64,000 bases of DNA from Leptospira terpstrae serovar Hualin str. LT 11-33 = ATCC 700639 (GTDB lineage: Bacteria > Spirochaetota > Leptospiria > Leptospirales > Leptospiraceae), in NCBI RefSeq assembly GCF_000332495.1, contig NZ_AOGW02000008.1:127001-191000 (forward strand). The letters are read 5' to 3'. Made by a program: the position numbers and the translations under genes. Below the pieces are notes generated by a model, which saw only the letters and a list, made by a program, of their open reading frames with translations, was not told where the DNA came from and did no database searches. This document shows positions 11,343-19,822 of this stretch, in pieces (position 1 is the first letter of the stretch; each line of letters begins with the position of its first letter).

Positions 11343-12383
11343 ATGCAACTGCAAACGACTGAGAACAGTTTTCCTAGTTCTTACGACAAAACTGTTTCCA
11401 TTTTTTTCCATTCCCTACCCCTCATTCTTTTTCTTTTTCTAAACCCCATGCAGATTTTGGCGGAAGAATTTTCTTCTGAATTCCAACCAGTCATTCTCCC
11501 TTCTCCCAACAAAGCCGACTACGAAGAACAAATCAAATGCCAAGAGTTGTATTGTAAAAAAATTCCTTATTCGGATGACGGAAAGTATATATCAGAAGTC
11601 TGGGAGGAACTGGGGAAAAACGGCGGAAAAGTAGTGGTAGATTTTTTAGATGCACCTCTTTCACTCAGTGAATCTCGTATGGACGATATCACAGAATATT
11701 TACGTGAAATTGCAAGACGGGATGGTCATGTCAGTTTAGAACCATTTTATATTGCCACAAGAGGTTTAGGTTTTACTGATGTTCCCATCGTAAAAGACCT
11801 CTTTGGTTTGAGTTATAATTTATACAAACGAATTCGTTCTGCTCTTAAATTTGGTAGAATGGGCCACTATAATGCAAAAGTCCTTTACCATCCCACAACG
11901 GGAAAAGTTTTACAGGTATTTTTCTTCCATAAAAATTACGGAAATTTATGTAACACAGTGTACTCCACTTGTGATCGCATTGAATATATTGATGATGAAC
12001 TTTTTGACAAACAACTTTCCCTAAGACTGAGTGAGCCTCATTTGAGAGGAATCGAAGTTAGGTTCAACCAAACTCCCGCCGTCCTCCCTCAAATGAAACT
12101 GGATATTGGAAATCTATTAGACACCAATCGTTCGGCCCGTCTTTACAAATGGCTTATTATTGCCAAAAAAACAGATACTAAAACCGTAACTCGAGAAAGG
12201 TTTCTCGGCGTAGAACTTGCAATTAAAGTTTTAGACTACACTCTAAGTGCCTATGAAATTGTGGAAGCGGTCCAACTCTATATGCCCGCTCGCACCAAAC
12301 AGGCAGAAGTTGTTTTTGAAGATACTGAGGAAGGACGTATCCTTAAGTCTGTTGTTTTTTATCCAACTCCGAATCAGGATTAG
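11343..12383 (+). CDS. Exported protein of unknown function
   Basis: A 346-residue protein that I do not place in a family. A hydrophobic segment (SLPLILFLFLNPMQILAEEF, about residues 25-40) preceded by a polar n-region looks like a signal peptide cleaved after ILA. The mature part contains two cysteine clusters (KCQELYCKK and NLCNTVYSTCDR) and mixed alpha/beta sequence with no repeats. AGGAG lies 7 bases before the ATG at 11343. It follows the GT9 gene by 46 bases and may be in the same transcription unit; an envelope role is likely by location only. Confidence 0.8.
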   Translation: MQLQTTENSFPSSYDKTVSIFFHSLPLILFLFLNPMQILAEEFSSEFQPVILPSPNKADYEEQIKCQELYCKKIPYSDDGKYISEVWEELGKNGGKVVVDFLDAPLSLSESRMDDITEYLREIARRDGHVSLEPFYIATRGLGFTDVPIVKDLFGLSYNLYKRIRSALKFGRMGHYNAKVLYHPTTGKVLQVFFFHKNYGNLCNTVYSTCDRIEYIDDELFDKQLSLRLSEPHLRGIEVRFNQTPAVLPQMKLDIGNLLDTNRSARLYKWLIIAKKTDTKTVTRERFLGVELAIKVLDYTLSAYEIVEAVQLYMPARTKQAEVVFEDTEEGRILKSVVFYPTPNQD

Positions 12384-12507
12384 ATTCTAAGTTCCATTTT
12401 CGAATCTTTACCATCATCACAAAAATCAAACAAGCAGCGCCTTGCGGACGTAGGAAATAAAAGAGTGGTTGTATTCCATTCGGCGAGAGCTGCGATCGCA
12501 AAATCTG

Positions 12508-13797
12508 TCATTGCATAAAATCAAAAAATAGATCAAAGATATTTGATTTTTTAACTTTCCCTTTCATTGCTTCTATGACTTTGGAATAAACTTCTTCCAT
12601 CGCATCGACACATTTTTCCATTTCATGTCCTGAAGCAATTTGAATGGAATTTTTAGAAAACTTTGCGTATTCTTCTGGGTTCCGAACAATTTCCAAAGCA
12701 CCTTGCGCAATTCCTTTGGAATCAAAAGGTTTAGCAATGTATCCGTTTTCGCCGTGACGAATGAGTTCTGGCAATGCGAATGAATCCACTCCCACAGCAG
12801 GAAGTCCACAAGCAATGGCTTCTAATACAACAAGGCCTTGGGTTTCCATAGTGGATGCAGTCAAAAATACATCATATTTTGGATACTCCTCGTGTAACAC
12901 AGCATTGGGGATAAATCCTTTAAAACTCACTGCCTCATGGATGCCTAAATGTTCCGCTTGTCTTTGTAACGAAGGAATGGCTGGACCTTCACCTATGATG
13001 GCAAGTGTTGCTTTAGGATAATGTTCATGAATGGCTTTAAAAGCATTGAGTATCACATCACAATTTTTCTCATAAGAGATGCGACCCACATGTAAAAATT
13101 TCGGTGCCTCCCCACCAGTATAGTTTTTAGGATTTCCTTGAAACCGTTTCAAATCCATTCCATTGGAAACTACAGTGATAGGGCGAGTGATTCCATATTC
13201 GATAAGTTGTTCTTTAATGAGGTGGCTTGGGGAAATAACCACATCACAACGATTATAGATATCATTACATATTTTTAAGATAATTTTTTTGCGTATATTG
13301 AAGTTATCAAATTTTACAATTTTATCCAATTCATCAATATTCAGTTTTTTCTTAAATTTATTGGCTTTGAAAAAAAGTTTATCGAGTTTGAACAACCGAT
13401 AAAAGGAAACATACATTTCCTGTTCTGCCATCAGCGTATGATAAGTGCCAATTGTAGGAATTCCAAATCTCTCAGCGGCATTCACTGCATAAAGCCCGAG
13501 GAGTCCTGGGGTATGGATGTGGATGAGGTCGGGTTTAAAATCCTCAATGATTCGTTTGATTTTTCCTGGAGAAGGCAAAACTACTTTGATATCGGGGTAA
13601 CTTGGCAAATATCCAGAGCGAAATCGGATGACTTGGATGTTGTCTGTCATCCGATCAAAGTCCCCGTCACCATATTTAGGAGCACAAATACAAAACTCGT
13701 GCCCACGCAAAGCCAAAAGTTCTGAAAAATTCTTAATCGAAACAGCGACTCCGTCGGTTTTTGGCAAAAAAGTATCGGAAAAATATAAGACTCGCAA
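12508..13797 (-). CDS. Glycosyltransferase family 4
   Basis: GT-B retaining glycosyltransferase, 429 residues. The N-terminus ([16 protein letters not shown]) has the Gly-rich acceptor loop of the 1,2-diacylglycerol glucosyltransferase and mannosyltransferase type, then HIHTPGLLG and GTYHT. The C-terminal half has [21 protein letters not shown] and the donor-binding [24 protein letters not shown] with the E-x7-E pair. The protein probably glycosylates a membrane lipid or an LPS precursor. The start is TTG at 13797 with GAGG about 6 bases upstream. It is divergent from the O-antigen ligase gene. Confidence 0.92.
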   Translation of the reverse strand: MRVLYFSDTFLPKTDGVAVSIKNFSELLALRGHEFCICAPKYGDGDFDRMTDNIQVIRFRSGYLPSYPDIKVVLPSPGKIKRIIEDFKPDLIHIHTPGLLGLYAVNAAERFGIPTIGTYHTLMAEQEMYVSFYRLFKLDKLFFKANKFKKKLNIDELDKIVKFDNFNIRKKIILKICNDIYNRCDVVISPSHLIKEQLIEYGITRPITVVSNGMDLKRFQGNPKNYTGGEAPKFLHVGRISYEKNCDVILNAFKAIHEHYPKATLAIIGEGPAIPSLQRQAEHLGIHEAVSFKGFIPNAVLHEEYPKYDVFLTASTMETQGLVVLEAIACGLPAVGVDSFALPELIRHGENGYIAKPFDSKGIAQGALEIVRNPEEYAKFSKNSIQIASGHEMEKCVDAMEEVYSKVIEAMKGKVKKSNIFDLFFDFMQ

Positions 13798-13846
13798 CTG
13801 TTACCTCTTTACAAATTGGAGAAAAGCATTAGTCTCATCCAAAGTT

Positions 13847-15166
13847 ATGTTTTACCGAATCTATCGCTTCTTTCTTGCTTTGTCCATCATTTCCTGTGCC
13901 CTTTCTGTTTCCCTTAGCCAACTTTTCTTACTCCTCTCTTTTGTTTTTTTCCTACTTCTGCCAGAAAAACCGAAACTAAAAAGCCAATTGGTAAAAATTC
14001 TTTTTTTATTTTATCTTTGGCAAATTGTAACCGTTTTGTATCATTTCTCCGCTTCTGGTTTCGACATTACATCCATCAAACATGCGTTCCGTGATGAGAT
14101 GAAAGACATCTTTCTTGTTACTGCTTTTATCTCAATCCAAGGGATCAAACCAGAGGATAAAAAATACCTGTATAAAACTTTTTTTATTTTCGCTCTGGTG
14201 ATCGTCATCACAGGTTTTATCTCCATTTTTTCTATGACAAGGCTTTCCAGACTAATTTCAGATCTGTATAAAACTTCTGCTTCTTGGCCTTACCAACACC
14301 ATTATGGAAAAATTACTAACATAAACATCTACCTACCTATTGGACTTATGAATACTCACCTCACTTTTGGTGGATTACTAGCATTTATCTTTCCAGGATT
14401 TGTATTCCGTTTATATGATTCTTGGTATAAAAAAGAATCCTTTTCCAAAATATCAGTTAATGCCATATTACTTTTGTTAGTAGCAACAGTGTTTTTATTT
14501 AACAATGCGAGGTCATCGTTACTCGGCGCTTTGGTAAGCACAATTTTTGGAATTTATATTTTAGTATTTATAGACAAAGACATTTCCAAAAAAATGCTAA
14601 AACGAATAGTAATCTTTAGTATTCTATTTCTTATTTTAATATTTACAGGTTACAAAACCACATCAGCAGTCAAAAGGGTAGTTGATCCCTTGTTTGGTGG
14701 AGAGAAACATACTGATTCTGGACGAACTTTTATCTGGGATTCCACCTTCCCTCTGATCGAAAAAAATCCTATTTTTGGAATTGGCTCAGGAAATTACCAA
14801 AAAGAAATTGAGATTTCAAGAAAGGAAAGAGAAAAAGAAAACAAAGAACTTAGTTTCTTTTACGAAGTGACACAACGAGGTCATGCACACAATGATTACT
14901 TCCATTTAACAGCCGTATTCGGTGGTCCACAGGGAATTCTATATCTTCTGTTATTTGGCACCATCCTTTACACTTTATTAAATGGAAACATTCCCAAAAA
15001 AATCAGGTTTATGACTTATGGTTTGGTTGGGTTTTTCTTATCTGGTCTATTACAATGTTATTTTCAAGATGATGAAGTATTGATTGTATTTTACTTTTTA
15101 CTCGGCTATCTCAATCTTTACGCCGAGTCCGAAAATAATACGTATGAAATTGAGGCAGGAAGATAA
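13847..15166 (+). CDS. O-antigen ligase family protein (WaaL/Wzy-like)
   Basis: Polytopic inner-membrane protein of 439 residues with about ten or more hydrophobic helices. The large periplasmic loop carries GRTFIWDSTFPLIEKNPIFGIGSGNY and the RGHAHNDYFHLTAVFGGPQG segment, which match the Wzy_C/WaaL domain and its conserved His. It would join O-antigen to lipid A-core or polymerise O-units at the periplasmic face. The start at 13847 puts the first helix directly after a short basic n-region; longer in-frame starts would overlap the divergent GT4 gene. The GH5 gene begins 4 bases after its stop. Confidence 0.9.
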   Translation: MFYRIYRFFLALSIISCALSVSLSQLFLLLSFVFFLLLPEKPKLKSQLVKILFLFYLWQIVTVLYHFSASGFDITSIKHAFRDEMKDIFLVTAFISIQGIKPEDKKYLYKTFFIFALVIVITGFISIFSMTRLSRLISDLYKTSASWPYQHHYGKITNINIYLPIGLMNTHLTFGGLLAFIFPGFVFRLYDSWYKKESFSKISVNAILLLLVATVFLFNNARSSLLGALVSTIFGIYILVFIDKDISKKMLKRIVIFSILFLILIFTGYKTTSAVKRVVDPLFGGEKHTDSGRTFIWDSTFPLIEKNPIFGIGSGNYQKEIEISRKEREKENKELSFFYEVTQRGHAHNDYFHLTAVFGGPQGILYLLLFGTILYTLLNGNIPKKIRFMTYGLVGFFLSGLLQCYFQDDEVLIVFYFLLGYLNLYAESENNTYEIEAGR

Positions 15167-15170
15167 ATCG

Positions 15171-17147
15171 ATGGCACTAAAAAAACTCTCACCCCAAGGC
15201 GAATGGTTCGTAGATACAACTGGAAGAAAAGTAATCTTACGCGGAATCAATTTAGGTGGCGATACCAAGGTTCCTTTCCCCAATGGGGGAACCCAGTTCC
15301 CAACCGATTTTTCTGACCACAAAGAAGTAAGTTTTATTGGCAGACCTTTTCCTCTTTCGGAAGCAGATACCCATTTCACCAGACTAAAAAAATGGGGGTT
15401 TAACGTATTACGTTTATTAACCACTTGGGAAGCTGTCGAACACAAAGGTCCTGGAGAGTATGACGAAGCCTATTTGGATTATTTTACAGAAATTGTTCGT
15501 TTGGCGGGAGAATATGGTTTTTATGTTTTTGTAGATTTCCATCAAGATGTTTGGTCTCGGATGACTGGTGGAGACGGGGCACCGGGTTGGATTTTTGAAA
15601 AAATGGGGATCGATTATCGTAAACTCTCGGAAGCAGATGCCGCCATCGTCATGCAAAGGGCGTATGATTACAATAGACCAGGCATCCGTCAGGAAGAAAA
15701 TTACCCAACCATGTGCTGGTCACAAAACTATCGTTATGCTGGGAATGCCATCCTTTGGACTTTATTTTTTGGAGGAAAAGACTTTGCTCCTAACTTCCTA
15801 ATCGATGGAAAAAATGTACAAGATTATCTGCAAGGCCACTACCTAGGCTGTATGAAACAAATTGCAGAACGTGTAAAGGATTTTGATTTTGTTTTAGGTT
15901 TTGATTCTCTGAATGAACCAGGAAAAGGATTTATCGGTCGTGCCATGAATGACCGTGGTCTAACAAACACAGACAAAGATCCCGCCAAACCGGGACTAGG
16001 TTGGTCTCCAATCGATGCTCTCTTCTCATCCCATGGACATACGATTGATTTACCTTACCTCACACTCAAAGTTTGGAAAGGTGGATTTGTTCCTACTAAA
16101 ACTGTAACCGTTAACAAAAACCAAATTTCCATTTGGTTACCAGAATCTCCAGGCGATCCCTTTCAATTAGAAGGAGCTTATACCATAACAAAAGATGGAA
16201 CTCCTTTCATTGAAAGAAATGATTTTTTTCAAAACGTCAAAGGGAAAGCTATCGACTTTGATGCAGACTACCTGATTCCTTTTATGCGAACTGTCGGCGA
16301 AACCATTAGGTCCATTCGAAATGATTGGATGGTATTTATCGAAAGAGAAGCCTCTGATGCTTTTACTCACCCCCACCTCAACGGAGAGGCACCAAAACTT
16401 GCTGTCAATGCCGCTCATTGGTATGATATTCTCACCCTACTCTTCAAAACATTTCTTTATCCGATAGCCATTGATACTCTCACCAAACGACCTGTATTCG
16501 GGAAATCTGGAATTGAAGCTATGTATGTGCGTCAGCTCACTCGTATCAAAAACACAGCCGATTCTGTTCCAGGAAAAATTCCAAGTCTTATCGGTGAATT
16601 TGGAATCCCTTTTGACTTACAAGGGGGAAAAGCATACAAAGAATGGAAAAAAGGAAACCACTCTCCCAAAATTTGGAAGAGGCATGTAATGGCCCTCGAT
16701 GCCATGTACAATGCAATGGATCACTTATTTCTTTCGAACACCCTTTGGAACTACACTGCAACAAACGAAAACGATTTGATGGTAGGAGATGGTTGGAACC
16801 AAGAAGACCTCAGTATTTTTTCCAAAGACCAAATCATTCCAGGCTCCGACCCCGATGTTTACGGCGGGGGTGGTCGGGCTATTGAAGGGTTTTGTAGGCC
16901 TTATGCTGCTTTCACTCAAGGAACACCGATCAAAATGAAATACGATTTAGATTCCCGAGAATTTCATTTTGAATGGTTGTCAGATCTTGCCATCACAGAA
17001 CCTTGTGTGATCAAAGTACCAAGATTTGTATACCCAAATGGCGTACAGATCGTACTCTCCAATGCAGAAAAAATTTCGGAAAACGAAGGAGAACTTACAG
17101 TCAAAGGGAATGGGGGGAAAGCGAGCCTCATCCTAACACCATTATGA
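15171..17147 (+). CDS. GH5 glycoside hydrolase, endoglycoceramidase/glucosylceramidase-like
   Basis: A 658-residue glycosidase of clan GH-A. After LRGINLGG come GFYVFVDFHQDVWSR, a WSQNYRYAGNAILWTLFFGG segment, GFDSLNEPGKG with the acid/base Glu (NEP) and LIGEFGIPFD with the nucleophile Glu, followed by a C-terminal beta domain. The HQDVWSR and DGAPGW features recall endoglycoceramidases and the EGCrP/GH5_12 sterol- or ceramide-glucosidases; this subfamily call is inference. No signal peptide is visible, so it is probably cytoplasmic, unlike secreted EGCases. AGGAAG precedes the ATG at 15171. It starts 4 bases after the O-antigen ligase stop and ends in an ATGA overlap with the cyclase gene, implying a three-gene operon. 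Confidence 0.85.
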   Translation: MALKKLSPQGEWFVDTTGRKVILRGINLGGDTKVPFPNGGTQFPTDFSDHKEVSFIGRPFPLSEADTHFTRLKKWGFNVLRLLTTWEAVEHKGPGEYDEAYLDYFTEIVRLAGEYGFYVFVDFHQDVWSRMTGGDGAPGWIFEKMGIDYRKLSEADAAIVMQRAYDYNRPGIRQEENYPTMCWSQNYRYAGNAILWTLFFGGKDFAPNFLIDGKNVQDYLQGHYLGCMKQIAERVKDFDFVLGFDSLNEPGKGFIGRAMNDRGLTNTDKDPAKPGLGWSPIDALFSSHGHTIDLPYLTLKVWKGGFVPTKTVTVNKNQISIWLPESPGDPFQLEGAYTITKDGTPFIERNDFFQNVKGKAIDFDADYLIPFMRTVGETIRSIRNDWMVFIEREASDAFTHPHLNGEAPKLAVNAAHWYDILTLLFKTFLYPIAIDTLTKRPVFGKSGIEAMYVRQLTRIKNTADSVPGKIPSLIGEFGIPFDLQGGKAYKEWKKGNHSPKIWKRHVMALDAMYNAMDHLFLSNTLWNYTATNENDLMVGDGWNQEDLSIFSKDQIIPGSDPDVYGGGGRAIEGFCRPYAAFTQGTPIKMKYDLDSREFHFEWLSDLAITEPCVIKVPRFVYPNGVQIVLSNAEKISENEGELTVKGNGGKASLILTPL

Positions 17148-19000
17148 TTGATTTAGAATCCTTACTACAAAAATACCCCTGGGAAGATCGATGGAAATCA
17201 CTGGCAACACCCTTAGACACACTTTGGGAATTTGACTTACCGGTGACAAGGGAAGAAATTTGGCCCCATCTAATTGATACCTCCGCCCTCAACAAAAGGG
17301 TGGGTATGCCTATTTATCATTACACGGAAGAAAACGGAATCATGATGGGGAAAACCAGACAAGTGGGTTTTCAATTAGAATGGGAAGAAGTCCCTTGGGA
17401 GTGGGAGTATCTCAAAGAAATTGGGAACGCTCGCATTTATATTAAAGGATTTGGACACTATGTCCGTAGTAGGATCATATTAGAGACATTAGGTGAATCG
17501 AGAAGTAAAGTTTATATTTACTTTGGTTGGATTCCTAGAAATTTCTTTATGAAAAAACTTCTCCAATATGCAATGCCGAAACTGGAAATCTCCTTTCGCA
17601 GGTCTTTAAACGAAATAGCCGATGAGATCAAACTTAAGAAACGCACTAAATCATTAGTTCCTGGTAAGGAATTTTCATTTGTTCCAGAAGCGCAGTGGAT
17701 CCATCCAGAAAAACTAGACAAAGAAACCCAAAACCTAATCAACAAAGGTATTTCGAAAGAAGCAGTTACCGCAGTTTTTCAATGGATCAAAACGGCCTCT
17801 GACAATGAACTAGACCGAATTCGTATTAAGGAAGTAAGTCGAAAACTAGACTTAGATCCCGACGAAGTCCTATTTCTCTTTTTACATGGATGCCGGTTGG
17901 GAATCTTTACTCTCAGCTGGGATATTGTATGTCCACACTGTCGGGGTGTTCGAACAAGCCTCACTCGTCTTAGTGATCTACCAGCCAAAGACGAATGCGA
18001 AGTTTGTGAGATTGATTTTGACACAACAGGTGTGAACTCTATTGAAGTAACTTTTCACCTCCATCCCAGCATCAGAATTATCGAAAAACAATTCTACTGT
18101 GCTGCAGAACCAGCTCAAAAACAACATATCCTGTTAACAAAAACCATTGGAGGAAAAAAATCATTTTCTTCTAGTTTGCTCATTGGGGCGGGAGTATTCC
18201 GGCTTCGAAAAAAAGGAGATAAAAAATATCGTCTAGTAGATGTTAAATCTGCATACCCACAAACAGATATTTTGTGGTTACCTGAAACGAAAGAAGAAGA
18301 AATCAAAGTTTCCCTAAAACCAAACTTAGTATTTGAAAACGATTCCGACAACGATGTAACCATCATCCTTGAAGAAAGAAGCGAAGACCAAACAAGCCTA
18401 AGACCTTCAGAAATTTTCAACTACCAGGAATTTCGTGATCTCTTTTCGGAAGAAGCGGTTGCCACCAATTTACAACTAGACATTGGAATCAAAACCATCC
18501 TATTCACTGATATTGTTGGTTCGACAAAATTCTACGAATCTGAAGGAGACCACGGTGCCTTTTTACAAGTCCGCGAACACTTCATCAAAACAAACCAAAT
18601 CATTCAAAATTTTCGTGGTGTCGTTGTAAAAACTATCGGCGATGCCGTAATGGCAAGTTTTTCAAGCCCCTTACAAGCATTAAAGGCAGCAAAGGAAATG
18701 CAAGAATGGTTTCACCCCGAAAACCAACATACGCCCGTTAGGATACGAATCTCCATCCATACCGGAAATTGTTTGGCAGTAAACCTAAACAGTAATATCG
18801 ACTACTTCGGAAACACAGTCAACTACACGGCTAAAATCCAATCGGTAACAAACTCAGGGGAAGTTTCCTTTAGCGAAACCATTTTCCGCGACCGAGACAT
18901 CCGGGAATACCTACGTGCGGAATCGATCAAACTACATAAAATCGAATTTCCCCTCCCCTGGGCTGACAGAACTGATTTTGTTTATGTTTGGAAGGTATAA
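17144..19000 (+). CDS. Class III adenylate/guanylate cyclase with SRPBCC-like and zinc-ribbon domains (DUF5939 type)
   Basis: A 618-residue soluble protein. Order: SRPBCC/START-like domain (about 1-165, with EIWPHLIDTSALNKR), a helical linker resembling a small HTH (about 195-255), a zinc-ribbon-like part with CPHC and CEVC pairs, a beta domain of DUF5939 type, and a class III cyclase domain from about residue 445. The cyclase has both metal Asps (FTDIVGS, Asp456; TIGDAVMA, Asp500), the base-selecting Lys496 and Asn560. The usual Asp/Cys at the second base-selecting site is Asn557, and the transition-state Arg position is Lys564. Activity and nucleotide preference are therefore uncertain. It is coupled to the GH5 gene by an ATGA overlap. 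Confidence 0.87.
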   Translation: MIDLESLLQKYPWEDRWKSLATPLDTLWEFDLPVTREEIWPHLIDTSALNKRVGMPIYHYTEENGIMMGKTRQVGFQLEWEEVPWEWEYLKEIGNARIYIKGFGHYVRSRIILETLGESRSKVYIYFGWIPRNFFMKKLLQYAMPKLEISFRRSLNEIADEIKLKKRTKSLVPGKEFSFVPEAQWIHPEKLDKETQNLINKGISKEAVTAVFQWIKTASDNELDRIRIKEVSRKLDLDPDEVLFLFLHGCRLGIFTLSWDIVCPHCRGVRTSLTRLSDLPAKDECEVCEIDFDTTGVNSIEVTFHLHPSIRIIEKQFYCAAEPAQKQHILLTKTIGGKKSFSSSLLIGAGVFRLRKKGDKKYRLVDVKSAYPQTDILWLPETKEEEIKVSLKPNLVFENDSDNDVTIILEERSEDQTSLRPSEIFNYQEFRDLFSEEAVATNLQLDIGIKTILFTDIVGSTKFYESEGDHGAFLQVREHFIKTNQIIQNFRGVVVKTIGDAVMASFSSPLQALKAAKEMQEWFHPENQHTPVRIRISIHTGNCLAVNLNSNIDYFGNTVNYTAKIQSVTNSGEVSFSETIFRDRDIREYLRAESIKLHKIEFPLPWADRTDFVYVWKV

Positions 19001-19054
19001 GTTCAATTCCCGTCCAGACACCGGAACTGGAAACAGTAATATAATTAAGTTTAG

Positions 19055-19172
19055 ATCTTCGGGCGCCTCGCAATCGTTTGGTGGATGGATATCCGTTTTA
19101 CCAAACGACCGCGCTTTACGCTCCAATCTTTCGCATCGCGAAAGGATTTCCGCTGCAATCGCTGGCGCGGGA
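19055..19172. repeat. GC-rich structured intergenic element (two hairpins), possible dispersed repeat
   Basis: This 174-base gap between convergent genes is visibly richer in G and C than its surroundings. It holds two inverted repeats in tandem. The first is a perfect 9-bp pair, TCGTTTGGT (19074-19082) with ACCAAACGA (19100-19108), whose 17-base interior contains the palindrome GGATATCC. The second is CTTTCGC (19128-19134) with GCGAAAG (19138-19144), extended by an outer CCGCGC (19109-19114) and GCGCGG (19165-19170) pair, giving a long imperfect stem. It could be a bidirectional terminator, a dispersed repeat or a recombination scar; the integron attC core GTTRRRY is not seen. Repeat status needs genome comparison. 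Confidence 0.5.
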
Positions 19173-19174
19173 AT

Positions 19175-19822
19175 TTATTTGACCGGAGGAGGAACGAGAT
19201 AAAGTTCGAATCCGTTCCTAATTTGTGGTTTAATGATTCCATCGTACTCTAGCGAAACGTGTTTTTCTTTATTATTAGGCTCTAAAAAATCATAATGTCT
19301 ATTTCCAATAGTGACCGACAGATGATAATCTCGATCACTTGGGTGAAAGCTTGCATCACAACTTATGTATTCAATAGAAAACTTAAGATCTTCACATTTA
19401 CCAGGTTTACATGTTTGTTCGTAAACCCAACCAGTATTCTCTTTATATATTTTTCCTTGACCGATAATTTCGTAATCTTTTTCCATATCCGCAGGCCCAC
19501 CTTCCAAAAGAGTCACCTTACCTCGTTGATCCCAAAAATAACGTTTTGATTCTTGTTCGGAATCCGACCATTTAGTTTTATAAAAAATTTGATCAATTAG
19601 TGAAGAATTAGCTTTATGAAATAAATTATAACAGAATAGCAGTTCTTTTTGCATCTCACATTTTGAATTGTTCTGCTTATCATAATAATTGGTTACCGAT
19701 TTACAACCCTCTTCCAAATCGACATTAAATGAGCCACTTTCTTCAATTGAGATATTCTTACTCTCTTTACAATGTGTTGCATTTAATAAGCAAAATATAT
19801 ACAATAGAATCTTAAACTTCAT
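19175..19822 (-). CDS. Putative lipoprotein downstream of the giant exported protein (possible immunity protein)
   Basis: A protein of about 215 residues with a signal peptide ending NATHC, a plausible spirochaete lipobox, so likely a periplasm-facing lipoprotein. The mature part has several Cys (EGC, SKC, LLFC, QTC, GKC, ISC) that could form disulfides, and no family I recognise. The ATG at 19822 has AGGA at 7 bases, better than the ATG at 19828. It overlaps the stop of the 1963-residue gene by 11 bases, so expression is coupled. Its position directly after a protein with a possible peptidoglycan-hydrolase-like C-terminus suggests a periplasmic immunity or accessory role. This function is inference only. 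Confidence 0.72.
   Translation of the reverse strand: MKFKILLYIFCLLNATHCKESKNISIEESGSFNVDLEEGCKSVTNYYDKQNNSKCEMQKELLFCYNLFHKANSSLIDQIFYKTKWSDSEQESKRYFWDQRGKVTLLEGGPADMEKDYEIIGQGKIYKENTGWVYEQTCKPGKCEDLKFSIEYISCDASFHPSDRDYHLSVTIGNRHYDFLEPNNKEKHVSLEYDGIIKPQIRNGFELYLVPPPVK

Noticed and set aside
12384..12507. Inverted repeat GCAGCGCC / GGCGAGAGCTGC in the gap between convergent genes
   Set aside because: Arms are short, interrupted and about 50 bases apart; not convincing as a terminator or repeat.
19055..19172. Integron attC site
   Set aside because: The hairpin layout is suggestive, but the required core GTTRRRY with its partner RYYYAAC is not present, and no integrase gene is in the window.
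18915..19202. 95-codon plus-strand open frame across the end of the cyclase gene and the GC-rich element
   Set aside because: It overlaps the cyclase end in another frame and translates the palindromic element; no ribosome binding site or domain. Treated as a chance frame over a structured element.
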